Source: UBA11865 sp963749825 (GTDB taxonomy: Bacteria; Chloroflexota; Anaerolineae; Promineifilales; Promineifilaceae). Taken from it: a DNA stretch of 64,000 bases. The notes beneath the pieces were generated by a model. The model made no database searches, was not told the DNA's origin, and saw only the letters and a list, made by a program, of their open reading frames with translations. The translations under genes were made by a program, and so were the position numbers. Location of the stretch: positions 1-64,000 of the forward strand of contig CAVVOI010000020.1 in the NCBI GenBank assembly GCA_963749825.1. Direction: 5' to 3'. Position 1 is the stretch's first letter. Each line of letters starts with the position of its first letter. Below are positions 48,112-56,567 of the stretch, piece by piece.

Positions 48112-48637
48112 GAAATAACCTCTCCAGCCGCCCTCCTGGTATTTTTACACAGCCGAGAAACACTCCAATACATGAGTTGTTCTGCTGGCGACTCTAGGGC
48201 AGGAAAATAAGGTGTCAGGGGGAAAGAGCTAGTTGAGACACATAAGAATACAGCTCTTAAGCATTCAGCTTGCTGCTTCCCCAGATGGAATGATATTTAA
48301 AGAATATCCCAAGCTCTAGAACAAAGCGCCCCGTTGTCGGCGGGGCACTGACGGACGAATCCGATCAATTTAAGTATAGCCTACAGTCAGATTGCTGTCG
48401 AGTGAAATTCACCTTCTTGCGGGATTTAAGAGTCGAAGGTTAATCTAGAACGTATTGAATCCAGCTCATAAAAGTTATTCTTAGTCCGATTCGTTAACGC
48501 TTCCTGGACAATTATTTCTTCACCTCTTCAGCTCTGGGACGGCCATGCAGGTTTCCCAACAAATAATCTTTGGATGGTTGGCTTTTAGCCGTCTAAAGAG
48601 TGCCTTCGCTCACCTTCAATGTTAAAATTCATCTTGT
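48112..48637. other. Long intergenic region upstream of greA and the CPBP gene
   Basis: 526 bases between divergent genes. A GC hairpin (gccccg-ttgtcgg-cggggc near 48331) stands out but lacks a T-run. TAAAAT at 48623-48628 lies only ~10 bases before the CPBP start codon. No reading frame, tRNA or known RNA is recognised. Confidence 0.45.
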
Positions 48638-49390
48638 ATGTCGGTTAAAACACCAGTTACATTATCCGCCTCTGCCCGCGTACTATTGTCCATCCTATTG
48701 CCCCTCGCCGGCGCCCTGCTTTTTTCTTTTATTGTCAGTGGGTCGGCCAACTTTGGCGGCAAAGATCCGAGCCAGATCGCCTTGCAATTGGGCGGCGCCG
48801 GCATTGTTAGCTGGTTTTTAGGCTGGCGATGGTACGGGCTAAAGGGTTTGGGGCTGCGCTCCGGCCGGCCGTTCCTGGCCAGCATCGGCTTTTCCTTCTT
48901 AGTCTGGGTCGCTTTTTTCATCACCCGCCTGACTACGGTGGAGCCGGGTCCCGGCGCAGATGACCCGGCGCGTTTATCCTTCATTTACCTGTTGCTATTT
49001 GAAGCCTTTTGCGTGCAGTTGTGGTCTTATGGACTATTTTTCCGCAGCGTGGCCGACTGGCTTGGCCCATTAACGGCCGCGATAGCCAGCGGCGTCTTTT
49101 TTGGCGCCATAACGATTTTGACCCTTCAAGAAGCCTATATCATCATGCCGAGTAGCGCCCTTTACTTCATCGTCTGGGGCATTGTCTACGGTATCATTCG
49201 CTTACGAACCGGCAGCTTTTTGGGAACAGTCGTCGTCCAGGCCATGCAGAGCTGGTCCGCCTGGCAACTTTTTCCCGCCGGCCAGGTTGATCCTCGCCAG
49301 CTGCGAAATCTATACCTGGTAACCAGCGCCTTGTACGCCATCATCATTTGGCGACTCTGGCCCAAAGAAGAAGATGATTATCGAGTTTGA
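48638..49390 (+). CDS. Degenerate CPBP-type intramembrane protein
   Basis: A 250-residue protein with seven or eight hydrophobic segments. The second half follows the CPBP (Abi) protease layout: FEAFCVQLWSYGLFFRS in place of the EExxxR box, GVFFGAITILT in place of FxxxH, and RLRTGSFLGTVVVQAMQSW in place of the HxxxN box. The second Glu and both catalytic His are missing, so proteolytic activity is unlikely. It is an inactive homologue or a membrane chaperone-like protein. No ribosome site precedes the ATG, and a -10-like TAAAAT lies ten bases upstream, suggesting a leaderless transcript. Confidence 0.7.
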   Translation: MSVKTPVTLSASARVLLSILLPLAGALLFSFIVSGSANFGGKDPSQIALQLGGAGIVSWFLGWRWYGLKGLGLRSGRPFLASIGFSFLVWVAFFITRLTTVEPGPGADDPARLSFIYLLLFEAFCVQLWSYGLFFRSVADWLGPLTAAIASGVFFGAITILTLQEAYIIMPSSALYFIVWGIVYGIIRLRTGSFLGTVVVQAMQSWSAWQLFPAGQVDPRQLRNLYLVTSALYAIIIWRLWPKEEDDYRV

Positions 49391-49448
49391 ACGGTACTTT
49401 GGGATTCTGTCCAACCGGGAACCGTGACACAGTTAGCAGGGGGCAATA

Positions 49449-50234
49449 ATGTCAAACGATGAAACCTTCGAAAATATTCTGGTTCATAGTGAAGATGGCG
49501 TTGGTATCGTCCAACTCAACCGGCCGAAGGCGTTGAATGCGCTGAACAAAGAGACAATGGCAGAGGTGCTTTCCGCGCTTGAAAGGTTCGACGCCGATGA
49601 TGAAATCGGCTGCATCATCCTGACGGGAAATGAGCGCGCCTTCGCCGCCGGAGCCGATATAAAACAAATGGCGACGGCGACACCGGTGGATATGCTCAAC
49701 AATCCCTTCATCGATTATTGGGATCGTTTGCGTCGCATCGCCAAGCCGGTCGTCGCCGCTGTCTCCGGCTATGCCTTGGGTGGGGGTTGTGAATTGGCCA
49801 TGGCTTGCGACATGATAATCGCCAGTGAAACGGCTAAATTCGGCCAGCCCGAAATCAATATCGGCGTCATTCCAGGCGCCGGTGGAACCCAACGCATGGC
49901 CCGGGCTGTGGGCAAAGCATTGGCCATGGAGATCGTCTTAAATGGCCGTTTCCTGACGGCCGATGAAGCTTTGTTGCATGGCCTAGTCAACCGGGTCGTT
50001 CCGGCCGAACTGTATCTGGAAGAGGCGATCAAATTCGCGGCCGAGATCGCCGCCCGCGCTCCTATCGCCCTGAGAATGGGTAAAGAAGCGGTCAACGCTG
50101 CTTATGAAACGAGCCTTCAGGCGGGTCTGGCCCTGGAACGCCGGCTTTTTTACATGCTTTTCGCCACAGACGATCAACGTGAAGGCATGGATGCATTCAT
50201 TAATAAGCGTCCACCCGAGTGGACCGGCCAATAG
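49449..50234 (+). CDS. Enoyl-CoA hydratase/isomerase (crotonase) family
   Basis: A 261-residue crotonase-fold enzyme. The oxyanion-hole residues lie in ERAFAAGADIKQM and GYALGGGCELAMACD. Both catalytic Glu positions are recognisable (GGGCELAM and PEINIGVIPGAGG), matching active enoyl-CoA hydratases, and the C-terminal RLFYMLFATDDQREGMDAFI is typical. It would hydrate trans-2-enoyl-CoA in fatty-acid or butyrate-type metabolism. An AGCAGGGGGCAATA site precedes the ATG. The ASCH gene starts 33 bases later; no other beta-oxidation gene is present. Confidence 0.94.
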   Translation: MSNDETFENILVHSEDGVGIVQLNRPKALNALNKETMAEVLSALERFDADDEIGCIILTGNERAFAAGADIKQMATATPVDMLNNPFIDYWDRLRRIAKPVVAAVSGYALGGGCELAMACDMIIASETAKFGQPEINIGVIPGAGGTQRMARAVGKALAMEIVLNGRFLTADEALLHGLVNRVVPAELYLEEAIKFAAEIAARAPIALRMGKEAVNAAYETSLQAGLALERRLFYMLFATDDQREGMDAFINKRPPEWTGQ

Positions 50235-50266
50235 TTATCTAGATTCCCTGTGCCGCTCCAAAACTC

Positions 50267-50590
50267 ATGCGCGAAAAGACGCTCTGGATCAAGGATGATT
50301 ATTTAGCTCATATCCTGAGTGGTCGAAAAAATGTTGAAATCCGCATTGGGTATAGTAATATCACCCGCCTGCAAGTTGGTGATTGTTTGTTGCTAAATGA
50401 TCGTTACCCGTACACGATTGAGCGTATCGATCATTATCAAAATTTCGAAGAGTTATTGTCCAACGAAGACCCGAGCGCCATAGCGCCAGACATGACGGCC
50501 GCGGATCTACTGGATCAACTGCGCAAAATTTATCCGGCTGAAAAGGAATCGTTGGGAGTTATCGCCTTAGAAATCCTGCCTACAAAATGA
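50267..50590 (+). CDS. ASCH-domain protein
   Basis: A 107-residue protein that is one ASCH (PUA-like) domain: TLWIKDDYLAHILSGRKNVEIR, then LQVGDCLLLNDRYPYTIERI and ESLGVIALEI. The GRKNVEIR segment corresponds to the conserved G-x-K-x-E-x-R nucleic-acid/nucleotide-binding motif. ASCH domains bind RNA or modified nucleosides, and some are amidohydrolases on acetylcytidine. Its stop overlaps the next gene start (50587), so they are co-translated; the functional link is unclear. Confidence 0.87.
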   Translation: MREKTLWIKDDYLAHILSGRKNVEIRIGYSNITRLQVGDCLLLNDRYPYTIERIDHYQNFEELLSNEDPSAIAPDMTAADLLDQLRKIYPAEKESLGVIALEILPTK

Positions 50591-51564
50591 TACTCGTCTA
50601 TTATCTGAACCCGCCATCCCAAGAAATAATCGATGATCTGCGAAGCAAATTAGATCGTAGGATCATTTTGGTAAGTGGCGACGGTGAGCCGATTCCAGAC
50701 GATACGATGGTCCTCATCGCCGGACGGCTGAAGCGCGAACAACTGCTTTCCGCACCGAACTTGCATACCTTGATCATTCCCTGGGCTGGGCTTCCAGACG
50801 TGACGCGAGAATTAATGCTCGACTTTCCGTCCATTCACGTGCACAACTTGCACCATAATGCAGCGCCTGTGGCTGAAGCGGTCTTGGCCTTATTGTTGGC
50901 AGCGGCGAAACACATCGTTCCTTTAGATCGGGCCCTACGACACGGTGATTGGAGGCCCCGGTACCGGCCGAGCCAGGCCATGCTCTTGAGGAACAAAACG
51001 GCCTTAATCCTGGGCTATGGCGCTATCGGCCGTGAGGTAGCCGGCATGTGCAGGCAGCTGGGAATGAAGGTGCTGGTTACCAAGCGAACAGTGGAAGCAG
51101 CGGCTGATGATCTGGCGGATGAGATCCAGCCGCCAGCCGCCTTAGACCGGCTACTGCCCCAGGCCAATGCGCTTATTATCACGTTGCCGCACACGCCCGA
51201 AACTGACGGCCTGATAGGCGAGCGGGAGTTGATGTTGCTTCCCAAGGGTGCGGTGTTGGTGAATGTCGGCCGGGGTCCCATTGTCGACGAAGATGCTCTT
51301 TTTCGGGCTTTGCGGGATGGCCATTTACATTCGGCCGGTCTGGATGTCTGGTACAATTACCCGCCGGATGAAGAAAGTCAGGCCAAGACATTTCCGGCAA
51401 GCCAGCCGTTCCACGAACTAGATAATGTGGTGCTTAGCCCACACCGGGGAGGAGCAACAATGGAATCCAATTTCTTACGGATGGAGCACCTGGCTACCTT
51501 ACTAAACGCGGTAGCCCGGGGAGAGCCTTTGGCCAATAAGGTAGACATAATCGCCGGTTACTGA
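50587..51564 (+). CDS. D-isomer-specific 2-hydroxyacid dehydrogenase
   Basis: A 325-residue NAD-dependent dehydrogenase. It has the Rossmann motif ILGYGAIGREVAGM, the catalytic Arg in LVNVGRGPIVDEDAL, and the catalytic His in VLSPHRGG. The N-terminal substrate domain includes LIIPWAGLPDVTRELM and HNLHHNAAPVAEAVLALLL. It resembles phosphoglycerate/glyoxylate-reductase relatives, but the substrate is undefined. The start overlaps the ASCH stop (ATGA). Confidence 0.92.
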   Translation: MILVYYLNPPSQEIIDDLRSKLDRRIILVSGDGEPIPDDTMVLIAGRLKREQLLSAPNLHTLIIPWAGLPDVTRELMLDFPSIHVHNLHHNAAPVAEAVLALLLAAAKHIVPLDRALRHGDWRPRYRPSQAMLLRNKTALILGYGAIGREVAGMCRQLGMKVLVTKRTVEAAADDLADEIQPPAALDRLLPQANALIITLPHTPETDGLIGERELMLLPKGAVLVNVGRGPIVDEDALFRALRDGHLHSAGLDVWYNYPPDEESQAKTFPASQPFHELDNVVLSPHRGGATMESNFLRMEHLATLLNAVARGEPLANKVDIIAGY

Positions 51565-51698
51565 TATCCTATAGTCTTAACGCTTTCTTCACGGCAAAAT
51601 ATGGGTAGATGTTGAGAATCACCCTGGGCCGTTTTTAAAAGTAGTATCTGCAACTGTATAATCCGATGCCAAGAGGCAGGCACATTTAGGGTCTGGCG

Positions 51699-53963
51699 AT
51701 GATCTTGAAACTTCTCACTTTATTAGCGCTCCTGGCTTTGTTCGTGGTTACCAGGACGCCGGAAAATACTACTTCTATAGAAAGTAGTGAAATGGCGGAT
51801 TCGACCGACCTGGTTTTGAATGGATCCGACTTTGAAACCGGAACCCATTCAGGTACTTTGGCCAACCAGCACGGTTTGACCTTAGCCGCTACAGATGCGA
51901 CCGGACAATATACCTCTCCGATCATAAACTCTGCCCAACCATTCAACGCCATTGTTCCCCAGTGGCTGGCAGAAGTACCCGACTCCGCCAGTATGACTAT
52001 CCGCTTGAGAACAGCAACAACCGGCAATGAGTGGAGCGACTGGTTCCTCATAGTGGAAAATCACGACTGGATGCTGCCAGAAGATGAAGATATCGTCGGC
52101 CAAATGATCGTCGTTCCAGAAGCCGATGGGACCCATCAAAAAATCCAATTTGAGATAAGTTTCACTCGTTCTCAAGATGGACCGGCGGCCGAGTTGGAAG
52201 AACTCCGGTTGACGATAATCGATTCTACAGCCGGTCCGACAGCCGAAGAATTGCAGGCCGAACAGGCCAGGCTGGAACAAGCACAGCCAGAATCATCAGA
52301 ATCCGGCTATCCAAAACCACAGGTAGTCAGTCGTTCGGTCTGGTGTACCGATCCGGCCTGCAACTATAGTTCAGGGCTCGAATATCGCTCGGTCACCCAC
52401 CTGATTGTCCATCATACCGTATCCAGTAATAGCAGTAGTAATTGGGCTGCTACGGTACGGGCTATTTGGCAATTCCACACTTTCTCCCGGGGGTGGGGGG
52501 ATATTGGTTATAACTACCTGGTAGACATGAACGGTGTCCTCTACGAAGGACATCTGGGTGGAGATGATGTCGTCGGCACTCACGCAGCCGGAGCGAATGC
52601 TGGCAGCATGGCCTTGTCCTTCATCGGCACCTTTACCACGCCAGATTACAATCCACCTGGGATCGCGCCGCCGCAGGCGATGAAGAACGCGGCCGTCGAG
52701 CTCTTTTCATGGAAAGCAGACCAAAAGAATATCAATGTTTACGATGCCAGTCGCTTGCCCAATATGGATTGGGGTTTGCCTCACCTCATGGGCCATCGCG
52801 ATGCCTATGGCACCACTGAATGTCCGGGTACTCAAGCCCATGACATCATACCCTGGTTGCGAGACGAAATTTCACGAAAAATCGGCTTTGTCTCCCCCCA
52901 TATCTATGTGGACGAATTGAGCAGCGCCTTCTCCAAGAATAGTTCGGAATTCTGGTATGTTCCACCCAAGAATTGCGGTTTTAACGGCCACGCCTATTAC
53001 ACCTGGTCAACCAACAATCCAGCTAATAGCAGCAACTGGGGCGAGTGGCGGCCAAATCTGCCTAGAAGTGACTATTATCAGGTAGAAGTGTACGCGCCTT
53101 ACTGCGTAACCGGGCGTGGTGAAACGGCCGGGGCTAAGTATCAAGTGACTCATGCCAACGGGGTGAACAATGTGACCGTCAATCACCAGGCCAACGTCGG
53201 CACCTGGATGAATCTGGGCACCTTCTACTTCAACGCCGGAAATAGTGGCAAAATCCACTTAACGGACGTTACCACGACTGACTCTGGATTAGGCGTCTGG
53301 TTTGATGCCATCCGTTTCAGACCATCGAGCGCATTACCAACACCAACGGTCGGCAATTCCGAACCTGCCCAGAATAATTGGCTCGGGGCACGAAATGTTA
53401 ATTTCAAATGGTCCATTACGAACGGGATTTTGGTTAGTAAAACCAGGTTGCAGGTGGCGACTAATTCGAGTTTTGAGAACATCATCGTCAACCAGGAATT
53501 TAACGGCGCGGTCACAAGCCACGCCCATACGTTTAACCAAGATTACAACCGCCTCTATTGGCGAGTGAAAATATCCACGACTCAAGGAAGTGAGATTTAC
53601 TCGGCCGTTACTTTTTTCGGAATCGATACAGAGCCACCCTCTTCATCCATTTACAATATATTCAGGATGAGCGACGATACTTACGTGCCGGTCTGGGCAG
53701 GAAATGATACGGGCTCTGGCGTAGCCGCCTATAACATTGACTACCGGGAAGAAGGTGGCTCTTGGATCAGGCTTCTAAGCAATTACAACGGCACGAACAC
53801 GACATTCAGGCCACCAAATAGCCAAAAAGCATACGAATTTCGCAGCCAGGCAATCGATGGCGTCGGCAAACTTGAACCCCAGCAAGATATCGCCGACATA
53901 AGCACCCGTGATGCGATTCCGGTTGAACCTGTTATAATTCAACCCTTGATACTAATGAAGTGA
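51699..53963 (+). CDS. Secreted PGRP-type N-acetylmuramoyl-L-alanine amidase with golvesin-like domain
   Basis: 754 residues. The N-terminal hydrophobic stretch (LKLLTLLALLALFVV) is a signal peptide or anchor. After a beta-rich region, residues ~205-395 form a peptidoglycan-recognition amidase domain: zinc His in LIVHHTVSS, WGDIGYNYLVDMNGVLYEG, GTHAAGAN, and MGHRDAYGTTECPG with the second His and Cys. A golvesin/Xly-like beta domain follows (YYTWSTNNPANSSNWGEW, GVWFDAIRFRP), then a fibronectin-like segment to the end. It should cleave the stem peptide from muramic acid outside the cell. Alternative start codons near 51699 are equally possible. Confidence 0.88.
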   Translation: MILKLLTLLALLALFVVTRTPENTTSIESSEMADSTDLVLNGSDFETGTHSGTLANQHGLTLAATDATGQYTSPIINSAQPFNAIVPQWLAEVPDSASMTIRLRTATTGNEWSDWFLIVENHDWMLPEDEDIVGQMIVVPEADGTHQKIQFEISFTRSQDGPAAELEELRLTIIDSTAGPTAEELQAEQARLEQAQPESSESGYPKPQVVSRSVWCTDPACNYSSGLEYRSVTHLIVHHTVSSNSSSNWAATVRAIWQFHTFSRGWGDIGYNYLVDMNGVLYEGHLGGDDVVGTHAAGANAGSMALSFIGTFTTPDYNPPGIAPPQAMKNAAVELFSWKADQKNINVYDASRLPNMDWGLPHLMGHRDAYGTTECPGTQAHDIIPWLRDEISRKIGFVSPHIYVDELSSAFSKNSSEFWYVPPKNCGFNGHAYYTWSTNNPANSSNWGEWRPNLPRSDYYQVEVYAPYCVTGRGETAGAKYQVTHANGVNNVTVNHQANVGTWMNLGTFYFNAGNSGKIHLTDVTTTDSGLGVWFDAIRFRPSSALPTPTVGNSEPAQNNWLGARNVNFKWSITNGILVSKTRLQVATNSSFENIIVNQEFNGAVTSHAHTFNQDYNRLYWRVKISTTQGSEIYSAVTFFGIDTEPPSSSIYNIFRMSDDTYVPVWAGNDTGSGVAAYNIDYREEGGSWIRLLSNYNGTNTTFRPPNSQKAYEFRSQAIDGVGKLEPQQDIADISTRDAIPVEPVIIQPLILMK

Positions 53964-54041
53964 AGTGTGTCACGGATTCGTGAAACCTTGTAGACATCGA
54001 TCCGCAAACCCGAAAATCACAAACGAATACCTGATTAAGTT

Positions 54042-55214
54042 ATGAAGCAAGTAGAGCAAGTTGACGTCTTGATCGTCGGCTCGGGTCCGGCTGGTTCTTC
54101 GACCGCCTTACATTTAGTGAAGCAAGATCCGGCTTGGGCGGAGCGAATTGTGGTTGTGGATAAAGCCGTCCACCCCAGGGAAAAACTCTGCGGTGGCGGA
54201 ATCACCCATATGGGGCAAAATATCCTGGCTCGTCTTGGCTTGCAAATCGAAACACCGCACTTCGATGTGCGTCAAGCCAAGATCACCTATGAAAATCTAT
54301 CCTATAGTTTTCATGGTAACCCAGTATTTACCATCATCCGGCGAGATGAATTTGACCATTGGTTAGTAAAAAAGGCCGAAGAACAAGGCGTGATTATCCG
54401 CCAGGGTGAAGCTGTCCTGGATGTGAAAAGCACGGCTGATTATGTTGAAGTAACGACCGACAAGGCAATCATTCAGGCCAAGGTATTGGTGGCGGCCGAT
54501 GGCTCGCGCAGTACCGTCCGTAGAAAACTAAAGTGGGATGATGAGTCCAGGGTCGCCCGGCTGTTGGAAATCCTCACCCCAGAAAATGCCCAGGAACAGG
54601 CTGAATTTCGAGAACGACTGGCCGTATTCGATTACACGCCGATGAAAGATGGTATGCAGGGCTATTATTGGGATTTTCCAAGTTTTGTGAATGGGGAGAC
54701 ATTTATGAATCGCGGCGTTTTTGACAGCCGAGCCCAACCCCAACGTCCCAAAGCGGATCTAGTCAAGGAGCTTCGCGAGTCCTTAGAAGAGAGGGACCGT
54801 GATTTAGATGATTACAAATTGAAGGGACATCCCATTCGCTGGTTCGACAAGGATGGCCGATATTCGGCTCACCGGGTGATCCTGGCCGGTGATGCCGCCG
54901 GCGCTGATGCGTTTGCGGGTGAGGGAATCTCTTTTGCCTTGAGTTATGGCGATGTGGCTGCAGACGCCATCGTAGACGCGTTCGAGCAAGATAATTATAG
55001 TTTTTTAGATTACCGGGAACGCATTATCGACCACAAAGTACTCAAGCAGTTGCCAATCCGGACACGCTTGGCGCAGCTGGCTTATAAGTTTGGTAAATAC
55101 CCGCTAATCGCCCGAATCGGATGGCCTATCGTGGGTTTTTTATTGCGATTCTCCAAGTGGAAAAGCCCAGAATACAGCCCCCTTGAACCGGTCCAATTAG
55201 CTCAGGAAAGCTAG
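54042..55214 (+). CDS. FAD-dependent oxidoreductase, geranylgeranyl-reductase family
   Basis: A 390-residue flavoprotein. The dinucleotide motif VDVLIVGSGPAGSSTALHL is at the N-terminus, followed by CGGGITHMGQNIL (the family's Cys-Gly-Gly box), LVAADGSRSTVRRKL, and the second FAD motif ILAGDAAGADAFAGEGISFAL. These mark the GGR/BchP-like branch of the PHBH superfamily, which reduces isoprenoid double bonds or hydroxylates aromatics. A role in menaquinone or isoprenoid-lipid modification is plausible but not shown. Confidence 0.9.
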   Translation: MKQVEQVDVLIVGSGPAGSSTALHLVKQDPAWAERIVVVDKAVHPREKLCGGGITHMGQNILARLGLQIETPHFDVRQAKITYENLSYSFHGNPVFTIIRRDEFDHWLVKKAEEQGVIIRQGEAVLDVKSTADYVEVTTDKAIIQAKVLVAADGSRSTVRRKLKWDDESRVARLLEILTPENAQEQAEFRERLAVFDYTPMKDGMQGYYWDFPSFVNGETFMNRGVFDSRAQPQRPKADLVKELRESLEERDRDLDDYKLKGHPIRWFDKDGRYSAHRVILAGDAAGADAFAGEGISFALSYGDVAADAIVDAFEQDNYSFLDYRERIIDHKVLKQLPIRTRLAQLAYKFGKYPLIARIGWPIVGFLLRFSKWKSPEYSPLEPVQLAQES

Positions 55215-55259
55215 CCCAAGACCTTCCCCCATCTCGAAAAATTTCAGATCGTAGCCTGT

Positions 55260-55847
55260 TTAGGAACGCGTCCGGGGACGGCCGTACAGCCACCAATAAT
55301 CATCGGGCGGGTAGGCGCTTTGCCATTCTTCGGGCCAGACGAATTCTCCCGGTTGCCAATAGTTGCGGAGAGCTTTGTCGTAGGCTTCCGCCTCTGTGCG
55401 CACTCCTTTGTCCAGTTTGTAAGGGGGCAGAGTTAACTTGTCCTGTAGAGCAGCAATGATAGCCCGGGGTTCAACGGCCGATGCATAATAATCCCCGGCG
55501 GCGAAGGATTCATGGCTTAGTTCTCGGATATACTGGCTCCATTGGCGCAACCTGGCATGCAGCTCGTCATTGGCCCGTTTCTCAAAAGCCACGACCTTTT
55601 CGACCAGAGCTTTGTTAAACACCCTGATAGCATCATCCAGCCGTTGCTGCTCCCCGGGTTCAAGTAGTTGGCGCAAGGCGACCAGCCGATGTTGGCGCAA
55701 AAGATATCCTCCCACTGTTAACCTAGGCATCGTGGTATCTGGCAAGGGCCAAAATAATGATTGGTTTCTCAGATACTCATCCATACCGGCTGCCATGGCT
55801 TCCAATATCCTCAAATCTTGCCGCAGCTTCTCTTTACCTTCTGACAT
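55260..55847 (-). CDS. Hypothetical helical protein
   Basis: 195 residues from ATG 55847, preferred over the upstream frame start at 55913 because GAGAGGATATTGT precedes it. The protein is mostly helical and charged (KEKLRQDLRILEAMAAGMDEYL, QRLDDAIRVFNKALVEKVVAFEKRAN) with an aromatic C-terminus (WPEEWQSAYPPDDYWWLYGRP). It has no signal peptide, membrane segment or Cys. I recognise no family. It is convergent with the flavoprotein gene. Confidence 0.7.
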   Translation of the reverse strand: MSEGKEKLRQDLRILEAMAAGMDEYLRNQSLFWPLPDTTMPRLTVGGYLLRQHRLVALRQLLEPGEQQRLDDAIRVFNKALVEKVVAFEKRANDELHARLRQWSQYIRELSHESFAAGDYYASAVEPRAIIAALQDKLTLPPYKLDKGVRTEAEAYDKALRNYWQPGEFVWPEEWQSAYPPDDYWWLYGRPRTRS

Positions 55848-56020
55848 ACAATATCCTCTCAATTTTGGAGTTAGGCTAAGGTTAGTAGTGTATTTCCTAA
55901 TTCTTAAAACCAAATGTTTTCCGAAATCTAGAGGTGCGCTGACATAGAATTACTTTAACGATTTCGGATATGAACCAGTTAGTGATTCATGCGCCCAATG
56001 CCCTTTAATAAAAAATGCTC

Positions 56021-56088
56021 TTCACTCAAGTTTTTGGCGAATGAATTCGCCAATTGGACTAAGAAAAAATGCCAATTAGTCGAGTGAA
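56021..56088. other. Candidate three-way-junction structured element
   Basis: An outer stem ttcactc / gagtgaa (56021-56027 with 56082-56088) encloses two hairpins. Hairpin 1 is ttggcgaat-ga-attcgccaa (56034-56053), and hairpin 2 is gactaa-13 bases-ttagtc (56057-56081), abutting the outer stem. It lies upstream of the TATAAT at 56122, so it is DNA-level structure or belongs to another transcript. Confidence 0.5.
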
Positions 56089-56164
56089 ATAATAACGAAC
56101 TTTACCAATTTCATCTACTGGTATAATAGAGGACATACGCACCAAAAATCAAGAGGAGTGGGCG

Positions 56165-56464
56165 ATGAAGACAATGAGGCGTTCCGTCATCCTGAAAACG
56201 GCGGCCGAAGCTTATCAGCTAGGGTTGGACGTGATGAGCGGCAGGGCAACCCGTGATGAAAACGGGCGTTGGCTGATTGACCGTCATGTTCTGGATGAAT
56301 GGCTCCAAGAACATGAAGGGGAGGATCTGGTCCTCATATTGGGTTCACTCGAAGACAATACAGCCGTGCAGACACGTACCTGCCATACTTGCGGCCGCGA
56401 TTATACAGATTTGGAATGCCCACACTGCCGCTCCAGTCGCATAAGGCTGCGCGGCGAACCGTAG
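56165..56464 (+). CDS. Small protein with helical N-terminus and C-terminal zinc ribbon
   Basis: 99 residues. The N-terminal ~50 (SVILKTAAEAYQLGLDVM, then LIDRHVLDEWLQEHEG) look like a helix-turn-helix or excisionase-like segment in which an Arg/Trp wing follows. The C-terminal CHTCGRDYTDLECPHC is a four-Cys zinc ribbon. Expression signals are good: TATAAT at 56122-56127 and an AAGAGGAGTGGGCG ribosome site. A nucleic-acid-binding role is likely but the family is unknown to me. Confidence 0.75.
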   Translation: MKTMRRSVILKTAAEAYQLGLDVMSGRATRDENGRWLIDRHVLDEWLQEHEGEDLVLILGSLEDNTAVQTRTCHTCGRDYTDLECPHCRSSRIRLRGEP

Positions 56465-56567
56465 ATCGCCACGATTGAGTAAGTCGAAATTGTAGATTTG
56501 AACAGAATTGTGGTCGTTCGACTCACTTTAAAACAACTTATTGGAGGTTTGAAGAAGGCTTTTGGAT

